This document shows positions 22,018 through 29,239 of a stretch of 30,851 bases of DNA, one piece after another (the first letter of the stretch is position 1; each line of letters begins with the position of its first letter). This stretch comes from M2408 sp046303515 (GTDB lineage Bacteria > Bacteroidota > Bacteroidia > Flavobacteriales_D > Crocinitomicaceae). The position numbers were made by a program, and so were the translations under genes. The stretch is from positions 1-30,851 of the forward strand of contig JBKCGI010000248.1 of NCBI GenBank assembly GCA_046303515.1. The letters run 5' to 3'. The notes under the pieces are model-generated. The model searched no databases and was not told the origin of the DNA. It worked only from the letters and a program-made list of their open reading frames with translations.

Positions 22018-23200
22018 AAAAATAACGAAACGCTTTTTACAGTTTTTGCTACTGATTTTTATTGTAGCCAATTTGTTTATTATTCTTTCAGGAAGATTTT
22101 ATTTATATAAAGGAGTTTTGAATACCTATTTTAAAGGAAGAAGTGGTCCGAGTATTTACGACAAAGATATTTTTGCTAATTCAACTATCAAAAAAGCAAA
22201 TGAAATATACAAATGGAATGTTTCAGATAAAAAGGTCGAACTAAACAAATACGAAGAGAAAGTTGCCCTTGAGCAAGAAACATCTTCACTTATAGTCATT
22301 AAAAACGATACAATTATCTTTGAAAAATACTGGGGAGATCACAATCAAGGTACTGTTTCTAATAGTTTTTCGGCAACGAAAACATTTATTTCGCTATTAG
22401 TTGGAATTGCAATTGAAGAAGGTAAAATAAAATCATTAGACGAACCTGTTTCCACCTATTTGAAATCCTTTAAGGAAAAAGGAAAAGATAAAATTACGGT
22501 TAGACATTTGCTGATGATGGCATCTGGATTAGATTGGGAAGAAAGTGGTAAAAATCCCTTATCTGAAAACGCAGAATCTTATTATGGAACTGATTTGTGG
22601 GGCTTGGTTAACCGTCAAAAGGCAATTTCAAAACCTGGAGTAAATTTCAATTACCAAAGCGGAAATTCGCAATTATTGGGTTATATCATTGAAAAAGCTA
22701 CCAACCAAGATTTATCGAAATACGCTTACGAAAAAATTTGGTCACAAATTGGTACGGAGCACGATGCATTGTGGAGTTTAGATAAAGAAAATGGAGACGA
22801 AAAAGCCTTTTGCTGTTTATACGGAACTTCTAGAGATTTTGCTCGTTTAGGAAGGTTAATTTTGAATAAGGGTAAGTGGAATGGAAAACAAATTGTTTCA
22901 GAAAAATACATGCAAGAAATGTTCGCAAATCCTGAAATGAAAACAGAAGAAAATATTCCGAATTACAGATATGGATTGCATATTTGGACATATTTAGGTG
23001 AAAAAAATCCTGTTTATTATTGTAGAGGAATTTTAGGGCAATATATTATCAGTATTCCTGCCGAAAATTTAGTTATAGTTCGCACAGGAATGAAGCGCAT
23101 GAAAAATATTGAAACTTCAGAAAATAAGTTCAAAATTGGACATCCAGCTGATCTTTTTTTGTATATTTCGACCGCAAAAAGATTAGCAAAGAATAAATAA
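22004..23200 (+). CDS. Membrane-anchored serine hydrolase, beta-lactamase/class C family
   Basis: A 398-aa protein with an N-terminal signal anchor (about 10-30, FLQFLLLIFIVANLFIILSG) after a basic start. The serine site is S123-A-T-K126, inside NSFSATKTFISLLVG. The second motif is Y217-Q-S (FNYQSGNSQLLG). The third-motif region carries RGILGQYIISIP. This is the pattern of the COG1680 family of esterases, D-aminopeptidases and penicillin-binding-like hydrolases. The substrate cannot be told from sequence, and resistance should not be assumed. The catalytic domain should face the periplasm. The gene overlaps lipB by 14 bp, without a functional link that I can see. Confidence 0.93.
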   Translation: MRLIKKITKRFLQFLLLIFIVANLFIILSGRFYLYKGVLNTYFKGRSGPSIYDKDIFANSTIKKANEIYKWNVSDKKVELNKYEEKVALEQETSSLIVIKNDTIIFEKYWGDHNQGTVSNSFSATKTFISLLVGIAIEEGKIKSLDEPVSTYLKSFKEKGKDKITVRHLLMMASGLDWEESGKNPLSENAESYYGTDLWGLVNRQKAISKPGVNFNYQSGNSQLLGYIIEKATNQDLSKYAYEKIWSQIGTEHDALWSLDKENGDEKAFCCLYGTSRDFARLGRLILNKGKWNGKQIVSEKYMQEMFANPEMKTEENIPNYRYGLHIWTYLGEKNPVYYCRGILGQYIISIPAENLVIVRTGMKRMKNIETSENKFKIGHPADLFLYISTAKRLAKNK

Positions 23201-23206
23201 TATAGT

Positions 23207-23620
23207 ATGCGCGAAGAATTATTAGGTCCAAAAGTGGAAGATGTGGCGATGGCAATCGTACAAGAAAAAGGAGAAAATGATGAAGCAATTTACAATGCTT
23301 ACTTATTGAATTTGAAGGATAATGAAATATTAGAAGGTATTATTGTTACCTCAAAAGGATACGGTGAAAATGTAAATACAGGCGAAAAGGTAAAAACTTC
23401 CATGTTGCGTCATTGTTTAGAAATTTTGTTGCCAAATGAAGCTGCTCGTATTGAACCAATTATGGAAGAAGTTTTTGGCTTGACAAATGAATATTGGGTT
23501 AGTTTTTGGATTAACGATAAAATGTATGATAAAAAGTATATTTTTCTTCCAGAAACAATTCAAGAAAAAAACATGAAATTAATTCCAGTGTTAGGAATGA
23601 AAGGTTTAATGATTAAATAG
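23207..23620 (+). CDS. Small conserved Bacteroidota protein, unknown
   Basis: A 137-aa soluble protein. The layout PKVEDVAMAIVQEK, IYNAYLLNLKDN, IIVTSKGYGEN, TSMLRHCLEIL, WVSFWINDKMYDKKYIFLP and LIPVLGMKGLMIK resembles a short family in Flavobacteriales that databases have sometimes labelled phenylalanyl-tRNA synthetase subunit. Nothing here supports synthetase activity: it is far too short and has no class II motif. The shape suggests a single alpha/beta domain. It lies 6 bp after the serine hydrolase stop and 7 bp before a porin-like gene. Role unknown. Confidence 0.82.
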   Translation: MREELLGPKVEDVAMAIVQEKGENDEAIYNAYLLNLKDNEILEGIIVTSKGYGENVNTGEKVKTSMLRHCLEILLPNEAARIEPIMEEVFGLTNEYWVSFWINDKMYDKKYIFLPETIQEKNMKLIPVLGMKGLMIK

Positions 23621-23627
23621 CGATGAT

Positions 23628-24719
23628 TTGAAACTTTTTTTTCCATTTTTATTATTGAGCTTTATTTCTAATTCTCAAGACTCACTATCAGTTTCAAAAG
23701 ATTCCATTTCAAAATTAAATTTTGAGGTTTATATTGATGCTTATTATGGCTATAATTCTACGCAAGCCACTAATCATCAAATACCATATTTTGTCTCGAT
23801 GAATAATGATAATGAGTTTTCAATAAATCTAGCATATATTTCTGCTTCTTATCAAGACAACAAAATAAGAGCAAAATTGACTCCTGCTTTTGGTTCATAT
23901 ATGGAATCTAATTACAGTTCTGAAAAAAACACATTTAAATTTATACAAGAAGCATCAGTTGGCTTTAAGCCTTTTAAACGAAAAAATAATTGGATTGATT
24001 TAGGAGTTTTAGCTTCTCCCTATACCAATGAAACAGCAATTAGTAGCGATCATATTGCTTATTCAAGGTCGCTTTCTGCAGAATATGTTCCTTACTATTT
24101 ATGTGGAGCCAAAATGACCTTACCTTTAAGTTCAAAATTAAATGCTTACGTTTATTTGGTAAATGGATGGCAACAAATTTCAGATGTAAATCAAAGAAAA
24201 TCTTTAGGTACACAATTAGAATACAAGCCCAATTCTAAACATCTTTTTAATTGGAATACTTATATTGGAAATGAAAAGTCAATACAAAATCCTGTATATA
24301 GAAATCGTCTATTTTCAGATATTTATTGGACATATAATTTAGACGGTAAATTGTCTTTTTCAAGCTGCTTCTATGTTGGTTTTCAAGAAATTCAAAACTC
24401 AAAATTGGTCGATAAAAGTTGGTGGCAAGGAAATTTTTTGGCAAGATATTCTTTTACTGAAAAAGCTTCAATTTCAGCGAGAATCGAATATTTTTCAGAC
24501 CCAAATTCTATTCAAATTCAATCGCTAAATACTGTGACCACAGGTTTTGAGACTTTTGGAGCGAGTTTGGGATTTAATTATAAAATTAATAAATTTGCTC
24601 TTTTACGATTTGAGTCAAGGTATTTCAATAGTTCAAAAAAGGTTTTTCTTGAAAAAGAAAAGTTTGTCAATTACAACTATTGGTTTTTAACTTCACTCGT
24701 TTTTAGATTTAATAATTGA
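23628..24719 (+). CDS. Porin-like outer-membrane barrel (beta-barrel porin-2 / OmpL-like)
   Basis: A 363-aa protein with a signal peptide (MKLFFPFLLLSFISNSQ). It starts at TTG (23628), as the nearby ATG at 23623 is out of frame and stops after two codons. The sequence FEVYIDAYYGYN at the start of the mature part, then FSINLAYISASYQDNKIRAKLTPAFGSY split over two strands, is the pattern of the bbp2 barrel group. The remaining strands alternate (YVPYYLCGAKMTLPL, LNAYVYLVNGW, LFNWNTYIG, ISARIEYFS) and the protein ends in WFLTSLVFRFNN. Members are thought to be diffusion channels, mostly uncharacterised. It heads a set of envelope genes that runs to 28088. Confidence 0.85.
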   Translation: MKLFFPFLLLSFISNSQDSLSVSKDSISKLNFEVYIDAYYGYNSTQATNHQIPYFVSMNNDNEFSINLAYISASYQDNKIRAKLTPAFGSYMESNYSSEKNTFKFIQEASVGFKPFKRKNNWIDLGVLASPYTNETAISSDHIAYSRSLSAEYVPYYLCGAKMTLPLSSKLNAYVYLVNGWQQISDVNQRKSLGTQLEYKPNSKHLFNWNTYIGNEKSIQNPVYRNRLFSDIYWTYNLDGKLSFSSCFYVGFQEIQNSKLVDKSWWQGNFLARYSFTEKASISARIEYFSDPNSIQIQSLNTVTTGFETFGASLGFNYKINKFALLRFESRYFNSSKKVFLEKEKFVNYNYWFLTSLVFRFNN

Positions 24720-24722
24720 AGC

Positions 24723-25181
24723 ATGAAAAGCAGATTTTTGTACTTTTTATTTCTAAGTGTTTTAGTTGCCTCTTGTTCACTTTCTGCTAGTCAGGAGCAA
24801 GAGTTGAATAAACAAATGGGTTTATTTTTAGATGCTAAAGAAAAGAATACGGTTTTACTTATCGTTTCCAAAACTCATCCTTCTTATGTTAAATATGCGA
24901 AATCAAAAGGGAATTTTTATTTCAAAGAAGCCTTTCAAGAAAAAGATGTGGAAGATTTGGTCTATATTGATCCCATAATATTGCAAATTGAAAGTGAGGG
25001 AGACAAAATTCATGTTTTATATGAAATTGAAAGAGAATATATCTTAAACGGAGAAAATAAGGAAGAGAAAATCAAAATTGTTGCACTTTCAGAAGACGAT
25101 GGAGTCAATTGGTATTTTTTAAATTATGGTGCTTACATGAACAAAAATATTTGTAAAGACATTACTAGATTATTAAAATAA
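24723..25181 (+). CDS. Lipoprotein of unknown function
   Basis: A 152-aa lipoprotein. The signal ends with the lipobox LVASC (Cys at about residue 18), followed by SLSASQEQEL. The mature part contains HPSYVKYAKSKGNFYFKEA, a middle beta region (IHVLYEIEREYIL) and DDGVNWYFLNYG, which looks like a small alpha/beta fold of the NTF2-like kind sometimes found in this phylum; that fold is a guess. It starts 3 bp after the porin-like gene and ends 16 bp before the next barrel gene, so it belongs to the same operon. Confidence 0.8.
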   Translation: MKSRFLYFLFLSVLVASCSLSASQEQELNKQMGLFLDAKEKNTVLLIVSKTHPSYVKYAKSKGNFYFKEAFQEKDVEDLVYIDPIILQIESEGDKIHVLYEIEREYILNGENKEEKIKIVALSEDDGVNWYFLNYGAYMNKNICKDITRLLK

Positions 25182-25197
25182 TTTATATATTTACCTC

Positions 25198-26022
25198 ATG
25201 CTTAAACTAATTATTGCTTTTTTAGCTGTTTTTTCAGCACATATATATTTTTCTCAAGGTTGGAATCCAGTAGGAGGTAGATCAATGTCATTAGCGAATG
25301 CTTCTGTTTGCTTGAATGATGTTTGGAGTTATCATCACAATCCTGGCGCTTTGGCAGGAATTAAACAAACAAGTGTTGGTGTTTCTTACGAAAATAGATT
25401 TATGTTGAAGGAAATGCAAGCGCAAGCTTTTGTTTTGGCTCATCCTATTAAAAAGGGGGTTTTATCTTTGGGCGCTCAGACCTTTGGTCAATCTTTGTAT
25501 CGAACTGCAAGAGTAGGATTAGGCTATTCGCTGCAACTTTCTGAGAAAATTTCTGCTGGTGTTCAAGTTAATTATCTGTCAACTAGAATTAGTAATTACG
25601 GTCAAAAAGGCAATGTTTCAGGAGAATTTGGTGTTTTGGGCAAAATCAATGAAAAAGTAAATATTGGCTTTTCAGTTTTAAATTTAAATAGAGCCAAATT
25701 AGCAGATTTCCAAGATGATAGATTCTCAACTTTTTTGAGAGTTGGTATTTCTTATGCTGTTTCTTCAAAAGTGTTGGTTTTGGCTGAAGTAGAAAAGGAA
25801 ATTGAATCGAAAGTGAGACCAAAAGGAGCTATGGAGTACCAATTTTCTGACAAATTTTTCTTAAGAACTGGTTTTGCGACAAATCCGATTGAGTTTACGT
25901 TTGGAACAGGTTTTGTTTTTGCAAAACAATTTAAATTAGATATTGGAAGCGCTTGGGATCAACAATTGGGATGGTCGCCACATTTTGGATTTACATATGA
26001 TTTTAAATCTAAAGCGAAATGA
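25198..26022 (+). CDS. PorV/FadL-like outer-membrane barrel protein
   Basis: A 274-aa protein with a signal peptide (MLKLIIAFLAVFSAHIYFSQ). The mature N-terminus GWNPVGGRSMSLANASVCLND, followed by HHNPGALAG, is the conserved opening of PorV/UPF0164-like and FadL-like barrels in Bacteroidota, where an N-terminal plug carries an NPA/NPG motif. It is shorter than PorV itself (about 390 aa). It could be a small accessory barrel of the T9SS or a transport channel; sequence does not decide. The stop overlaps the start of the HhH gene (ATGATGA at 26019-26022), so the two are coupled. Confidence 0.83.
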   Translation: MLKLIIAFLAVFSAHIYFSQGWNPVGGRSMSLANASVCLNDVWSYHHNPGALAGIKQTSVGVSYENRFMLKEMQAQAFVLAHPIKKGVLSLGAQTFGQSLYRTARVGLGYSLQLSEKISAGVQVNYLSTRISNYGQKGNVSGEFGVLGKINEKVNIGFSVLNLNRAKLADFQDDRFSTFLRVGISYAVSSKVLVLAEVEKEIESKVRPKGAMEYQFSDKFFLRTGFATNPIEFTFGTGFVFAKQFKLDIGSAWDQQLGWSPHFGFTYDFKSKAK

Positions 26023-27521
26023 TGAAGTTTATTTTAGGCTTCGCTTTTGTTTTTATCTGTTTTGGAATTTTTTCTCAAACAAAATCTGAGATTGTACAAC
26101 AAAGAATTGAGTTAATTTCTGAACAATTAGAAACAGAGGAATTAGATTTAACCAATTTATTTGATCAATTAAACTATTTCTACGACAATCCAATCAATTT
26201 AAACAATACAACTTTTGATGAGCTGAAAGCCTTGTCATTATTAACTGATGTTCAAATAAATGATTTGTTTTTGCATATCAAACTCAATGGAAAATTAATT
26301 TCTAAATACGAATTGCAAGCACTCCGTTATTGGGATATGCAAACAATTGAAAGTGTTTTGCCTTTTGTGCGAGTGGACGACAAATTAGATCAATTACATG
26401 TTTCTCTGAAAGAAGCCTTAAAATATGGGAAATTAGAATTATTTCTAAGATACCAAACAACTCCTCAGCATAAATCTGGTTACGATGAGGTCCCAGATTC
26501 TGTTCGAGCAAGTTCAAACAAATATTACTACGGAAACGATGATAGATATTATTCTCGATTAAGATTTTCCTATCGTACTAATTTGAGTGTGGGAATTACT
26601 GCTGAAAAGGATCCAGGTGAACAGTTTTTCAAAGGGGCTCAAAAAAACGGTTTTGATTTTTATTCAGCTCATGCCTTTTATCAAGGAGGGAAATATTTAA
26701 AAGCTCTTGCTTTGGGAGATTATCAAGTTCAGATTGGTCAAGCATTAAATTTGTGGTCTGGATATGCTTTTGGTAAAACTGCTGATGTTTCTAATATTAA
26801 AAAAAATGCACAAGCTTTAAGACCATACACCTCTGTTGATGAAAATAGATTTTTACGAGGAGCAGCTGCAGATTTTGGAATTGGTAAGTTCGGATTAACC
26901 TTGTTTGGTTCCGTTAAAAATGTTGATGCTTCGATAATCGAAGATTCTTTGGCAGACGATTTAGAATTTGTCTCAAGTATTGATTTATCAGGTTTTCACC
27001 GTACAAATGCGGAAATTGCTAAAAAAGATTTATTGCAAGAACGAATCGCCGGAGCTAATCTGAGATATAAAGTTAGAAGTTTGACACTGGGTGTAGCCGG
27101 TGTTCATCAGAGTTACGATAAAGAATACAATAAATCTCTTTCCGAATACAACCAATTTGATTTTAGAGGAAAGCAAACAACTAGTTTAAGTGGTGATTAC
27201 AGTTATGTTTGGAAGAATGTCAATTTGTTTGGTGAAGTTTCGAGAACTTCCTATTCTAAAGATTTTGCTTTAATACAAGGTTTAATAATTGCACTTGACA
27301 GTAAGGCGAGTATCAGTGTTCTCTATAGAAATTATGGAAAAGGATATCAAACTTTCTACAATAATGGATTTGGTGAAGGAAGCACAACTCAAAATGAAAA
27401 AGGACTTTATTTGGGATTTAGAACAAAATTAGCTTCCGCTTGGACTTTCAATACATATATGGACTTTTTTCAAGCACCGTGGATGAAATATCAAGTTGAT
27501 GCCCCAACAATTGGTCATTAA
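26019..27521 (+). CDS. HhH-domain plus outer-membrane barrel protein, 5' part, cut by in-frame TAA
   Basis: A 500-aa product with a signal peptide (about 1-20) and a helix-hairpin-helix region at about 55-115 (PINLNNTTFDELKALSLLTD, then ISKYELQALRYWD), followed by barrel strands. Whole proteins of this kind in Bacteroidota are, as I recall, about 650-750 aa. Here translation stops at TAA (27519-27521), and the same frame stays open to 28088 with continuing barrel strands. Without these strands and the C-terminal beta-signal the 500-aa product should not insert by BAM. The simplest reading is a single nonsense change (for example GAA to TAA) or a sequence error. ATG at 26019 or 26022 can be the start. 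Confidence 0.82.
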   Translation: MMKFILGFAFVFICFGIFSQTKSEIVQQRIELISEQLETEELDLTNLFDQLNYFYDNPINLNNTTFDELKALSLLTDVQINDLFLHIKLNGKLISKYELQALRYWDMQTIESVLPFVRVDDKLDQLHVSLKEALKYGKLELFLRYQTTPQHKSGYDEVPDSVRASSNKYYYGNDDRYYSRLRFSYRTNLSVGITAEKDPGEQFFKGAQKNGFDFYSAHAFYQGGKYLKALALGDYQVQIGQALNLWSGYAFGKTADVSNIKKNAQALRPYTSVDENRFLRGAAADFGIGKFGLTLFGSVKNVDASIIEDSLADDLEFVSSIDLSGFHRTNAEIAKKDLLQERIAGANLRYKVRSLTLGVAGVHQSYDKEYNKSLSEYNQFDFRGKQTTSLSGDYSYVWKNVNLFGEVSRTSYSKDFALIQGLIIALDSKASISVLYRNYGKGYQTFYNNGFGEGSTTQNEKGLYLGFRTKLASAWTFNTYMDFFQAPWMKYQVDAPTIGH

Positions 27522-28088
27522 TTTTTGGCACAATTGAGTTACAAGCCAAATAAGCAAATGGAGGTTTATGGTAGGTTTAGGCAGCAATTGAGACAAAAAA
27601 ACAGTAGGGAAGTAGATCAACTCATAACTTCTATTGAAGATGTATATCAGCGAAATTACCGTATTAATTTTTCTTATCAAATTACAGAAGGAATTCAAAT
27701 TAAATCAAGATTGGAATACGTTACAATTAATCGACCAAGCAATGATCCTGAGCAAGGAATGATTTTTACGCAAGATATTTTAATCAAACCAAAAAGTACT
27801 CCTTTTGATTTAGCTTTGAGATATGCTTTGTTTGATACTGATTCTTACGATACAAGATTATATACATTTGAAACTAATGCGCTTTACGTGTTTTCAGTTC
27901 CAGCATATTATTATCAAGGAAGTAGAGCTTATTTCACTTTGAGATATACTTTCCTCAGAAGATTTGATTTATGGGTGAGATACGGGGCTTTTATTTATTC
28001 AAACAGAACAACATTGAGTTCAGGTGCGGAACAAATTAATGGAAATACCAAAAGCGATATTACCTTGCAGCTTAGAATCAAACTTTGA
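27522..28088 (+). pseudogene. 3' part of the HhH-barrel gene, detached by an in-frame stop
   Basis: The reading frame continues directly after the TAA in the same phase (F-L-A-Q-L-S-Y-K-P-N-K-Q) and encodes about 188 residues of barrel strands: MEVYGRFRQQLRQK, INFSYQIT, IQIKSRLEYV, DLALRYALFDTD, AYFTLRYTFLRRFDLWVRYG and the terminal strand DITLQLRIKL. It has no signal peptide and only a TTG (27525) as possible start, so independent expression is unlikely. It is the natural C-terminus of the upstream gene; together they would make 690 codons including the stop positions. It overlaps the convergent T9SS cargo gene by 11 bp. Confidence 0.8.
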
Positions 28089-29187
28089 TAAATTTCTTAA
28101 TTTGATTATTTAATTTTAAGAAATAAATACCTGAACTTAATCCATCTATTTTAATTTTATTATCTTCAATTTCGAAATATCCTAAAGATTTCATTTGAGA
28201 ATTTAATATTTCAATTTGTAAAACTTGGGAATCTGCTATTGTAATTGTATTTACAGCCGGATTCGGATAAAATTCGATATTATTTAAGGACTTTTTTTCG
28301 GTTATCAATGTTCCTAATTGGTAATTCATGGTAGAATAAGTAAACCATTGTTGACCAATTAAATTGGTGTTATTTTTCCATGCTCCAGTATTATTTGTAA
28401 ATTCTCCTGTAAAAATAGAAAAAGCGCTATCTAAATCATTTTGATTTGCCGTCAACCACGGATTTAAAAATGAATCTTCTGATGAAAAAAGTGCTGCAAT
28501 TTCACAGTTATGAGTACTTGAGCCTAAATATTCAAGTCTATTTAATGAAAAGTCAAAACATAAATTTGGATTAGCATTATAATTGCTTAAAAATATTCTA
28601 TCTGCAACTGTTTTCATTGCATTGGCTTGAGCTTGATCGAACCAACCTAAATAAATTTCAGCATCCCAACCGTGAGAGCTTGTTATTGCTTTAATTGCAT
28701 TCAATTCTTGCATGTAAAATTGAAAAGCGCCAGCTTCGTCGCAAGTAAATCCTCCGGGAGATAAATAGGTGGAACAATAATAACCTGAAACAGAACTAGG
28801 AACCCAAAATTCAAATTCCAAGTTAAAAACATTGAATTGCTCATTTGCCTGAGAACCTAAATTGTAAGGTAGAATTTTATTTTCAAAAAACCAGGCATTT
28901 TCTGCAACTGCTCCAACGTAAATAATATTTTGATTCGTTTTTGCTTTGAGAATAAAATTTCTCAACTGAGTCATTTGAGAAGATGAAGAAAAATCTAATA
29001 AATGAAGATTATAAAGGGAAATAGAATTAAAACTATTTGTCCTTAAATAATCAAAAAGTGAATCTTCTTTTTGTTGATTACCTAGAATTTGATTAAAGCC
29101 GTCAATGTAAATTCCTTTAAAATTTTGACTAAAACAAAAATAGTTAGAGCAAATAAAAAGTGCAGAAATGAAAATATTTTTAAGCAT
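28078..29187 (-). CDS. T9SS-secreted protein, possible TIM-barrel hydrolase
   Basis: A 369-aa exported protein counted from the ATG at 29187 (MLKNIFISALFICSNYFCFSQ signal); a TTG at 29208 is the longer option. The C-terminal about 70 residues are a T9SS type A sorting domain (IEFYPNPAVNTITI ... SGIYFLKLNNQIKKFIKV). The main domain starts FKGIYIDGFNQILGN and has strand-helix units such as SISLYNLHLL, IIYVGAVAEN, NVFNLEFEFWVP and AEIYLGWFD, which suggest a TIM-barrel fold. NLEFEFW sits where a GH18 enzyme would have DxxDxDxE, but that motif is absent, so I do not name an activity. It lies downstream of another T9SS cargo gene and has its own promoter-like element. Confidence 0.85.
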   Translation of the reverse strand: MLKNIFISALFICSNYFCFSQNFKGIYIDGFNQILGNQQKEDSLFDYLRTNSFNSISLYNLHLLDFSSSSQMTQLRNFILKAKTNQNIIYVGAVAENAWFFENKILPYNLGSQANEQFNVFNLEFEFWVPSSVSGYYCSTYLSPGGFTCDEAGAFQFYMQELNAIKAITSSHGWDAEIYLGWFDQAQANAMKTVADRIFLSNYNANPNLCFDFSLNRLEYLGSSTHNCEIAALFSSEDSFLNPWLTANQNDLDSAFSIFTGEFTNNTGAWKNNTNLIGQQWFTYSTMNYQLGTLITEKKSLNNIEFYPNPAVNTITIADSQVLQIEILNSQMKSLGYFEIEDNKIKIDGLSSGIYFLKLNNQIKKFIKV

Positions 29188-29190
29188 AAA

Positions 29191-29222
29191 AAAAATGGAT
29201 ATCAACAAAGATACCCATTTTT
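29191..29222 (-). terminator. Terminator after the repeat-containing T9SS gene
   Basis: On the plus strand AAAAATGGATATC (29191-29203), loop aacaaa, GATACCCATTTTT (29210-29222): a 13-bp stem with one A-C mismatch. For the minus strand it is followed by a T-run (29190-29188 and on). It lies 17 bp after the stop of the gene at 29240-30511. Confidence 0.8.
29206..29213 (-). promoter_or_regulatory. -7 element for the 29187 gene, inside the terminator hairpin
   Basis: The minus strand reads TATCTTTG, a perfect TAnnTTTG, spanning the hairpin loop and the start of the arm. Its predicted start near 29200 is 13 bp before the ATG. No TTG is present at the -33 distance. Confidence 0.5.
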
Positions 29223-29239
29223 ATTTATGTAGTAATTTT

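Noticed and set aside
22004..23200. Antibiotic-resistance beta-lactamase.
   Set aside because: The SxxK and YxS motifs define a broad hydrolase family. Nothing points to beta-lactam hydrolysis.
23623..23631. ATG-ATT-TGA minigene just before the porin-like gene.
   Set aside because: It is two codons long and probably chance. The TTG at 23628 gives a good signal peptide and is taken as the start.
27519..27521. Possible programmed readthrough or recoding at the TAA.
   Set aside because: There is no selenocysteine (TGA) codon, no slippery run and no evident downstream structure. A mutation or sequence error is simpler.
28092..28124. Inverted repeat ATTTCTTAA ... TTAAGAAAT after the HhH-barrel gene.
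   Set aside because: It is very AT-rich with a 15-nt loop and no T-run, and lies in the coding end of the convergent gene. It is not a convincing terminator.
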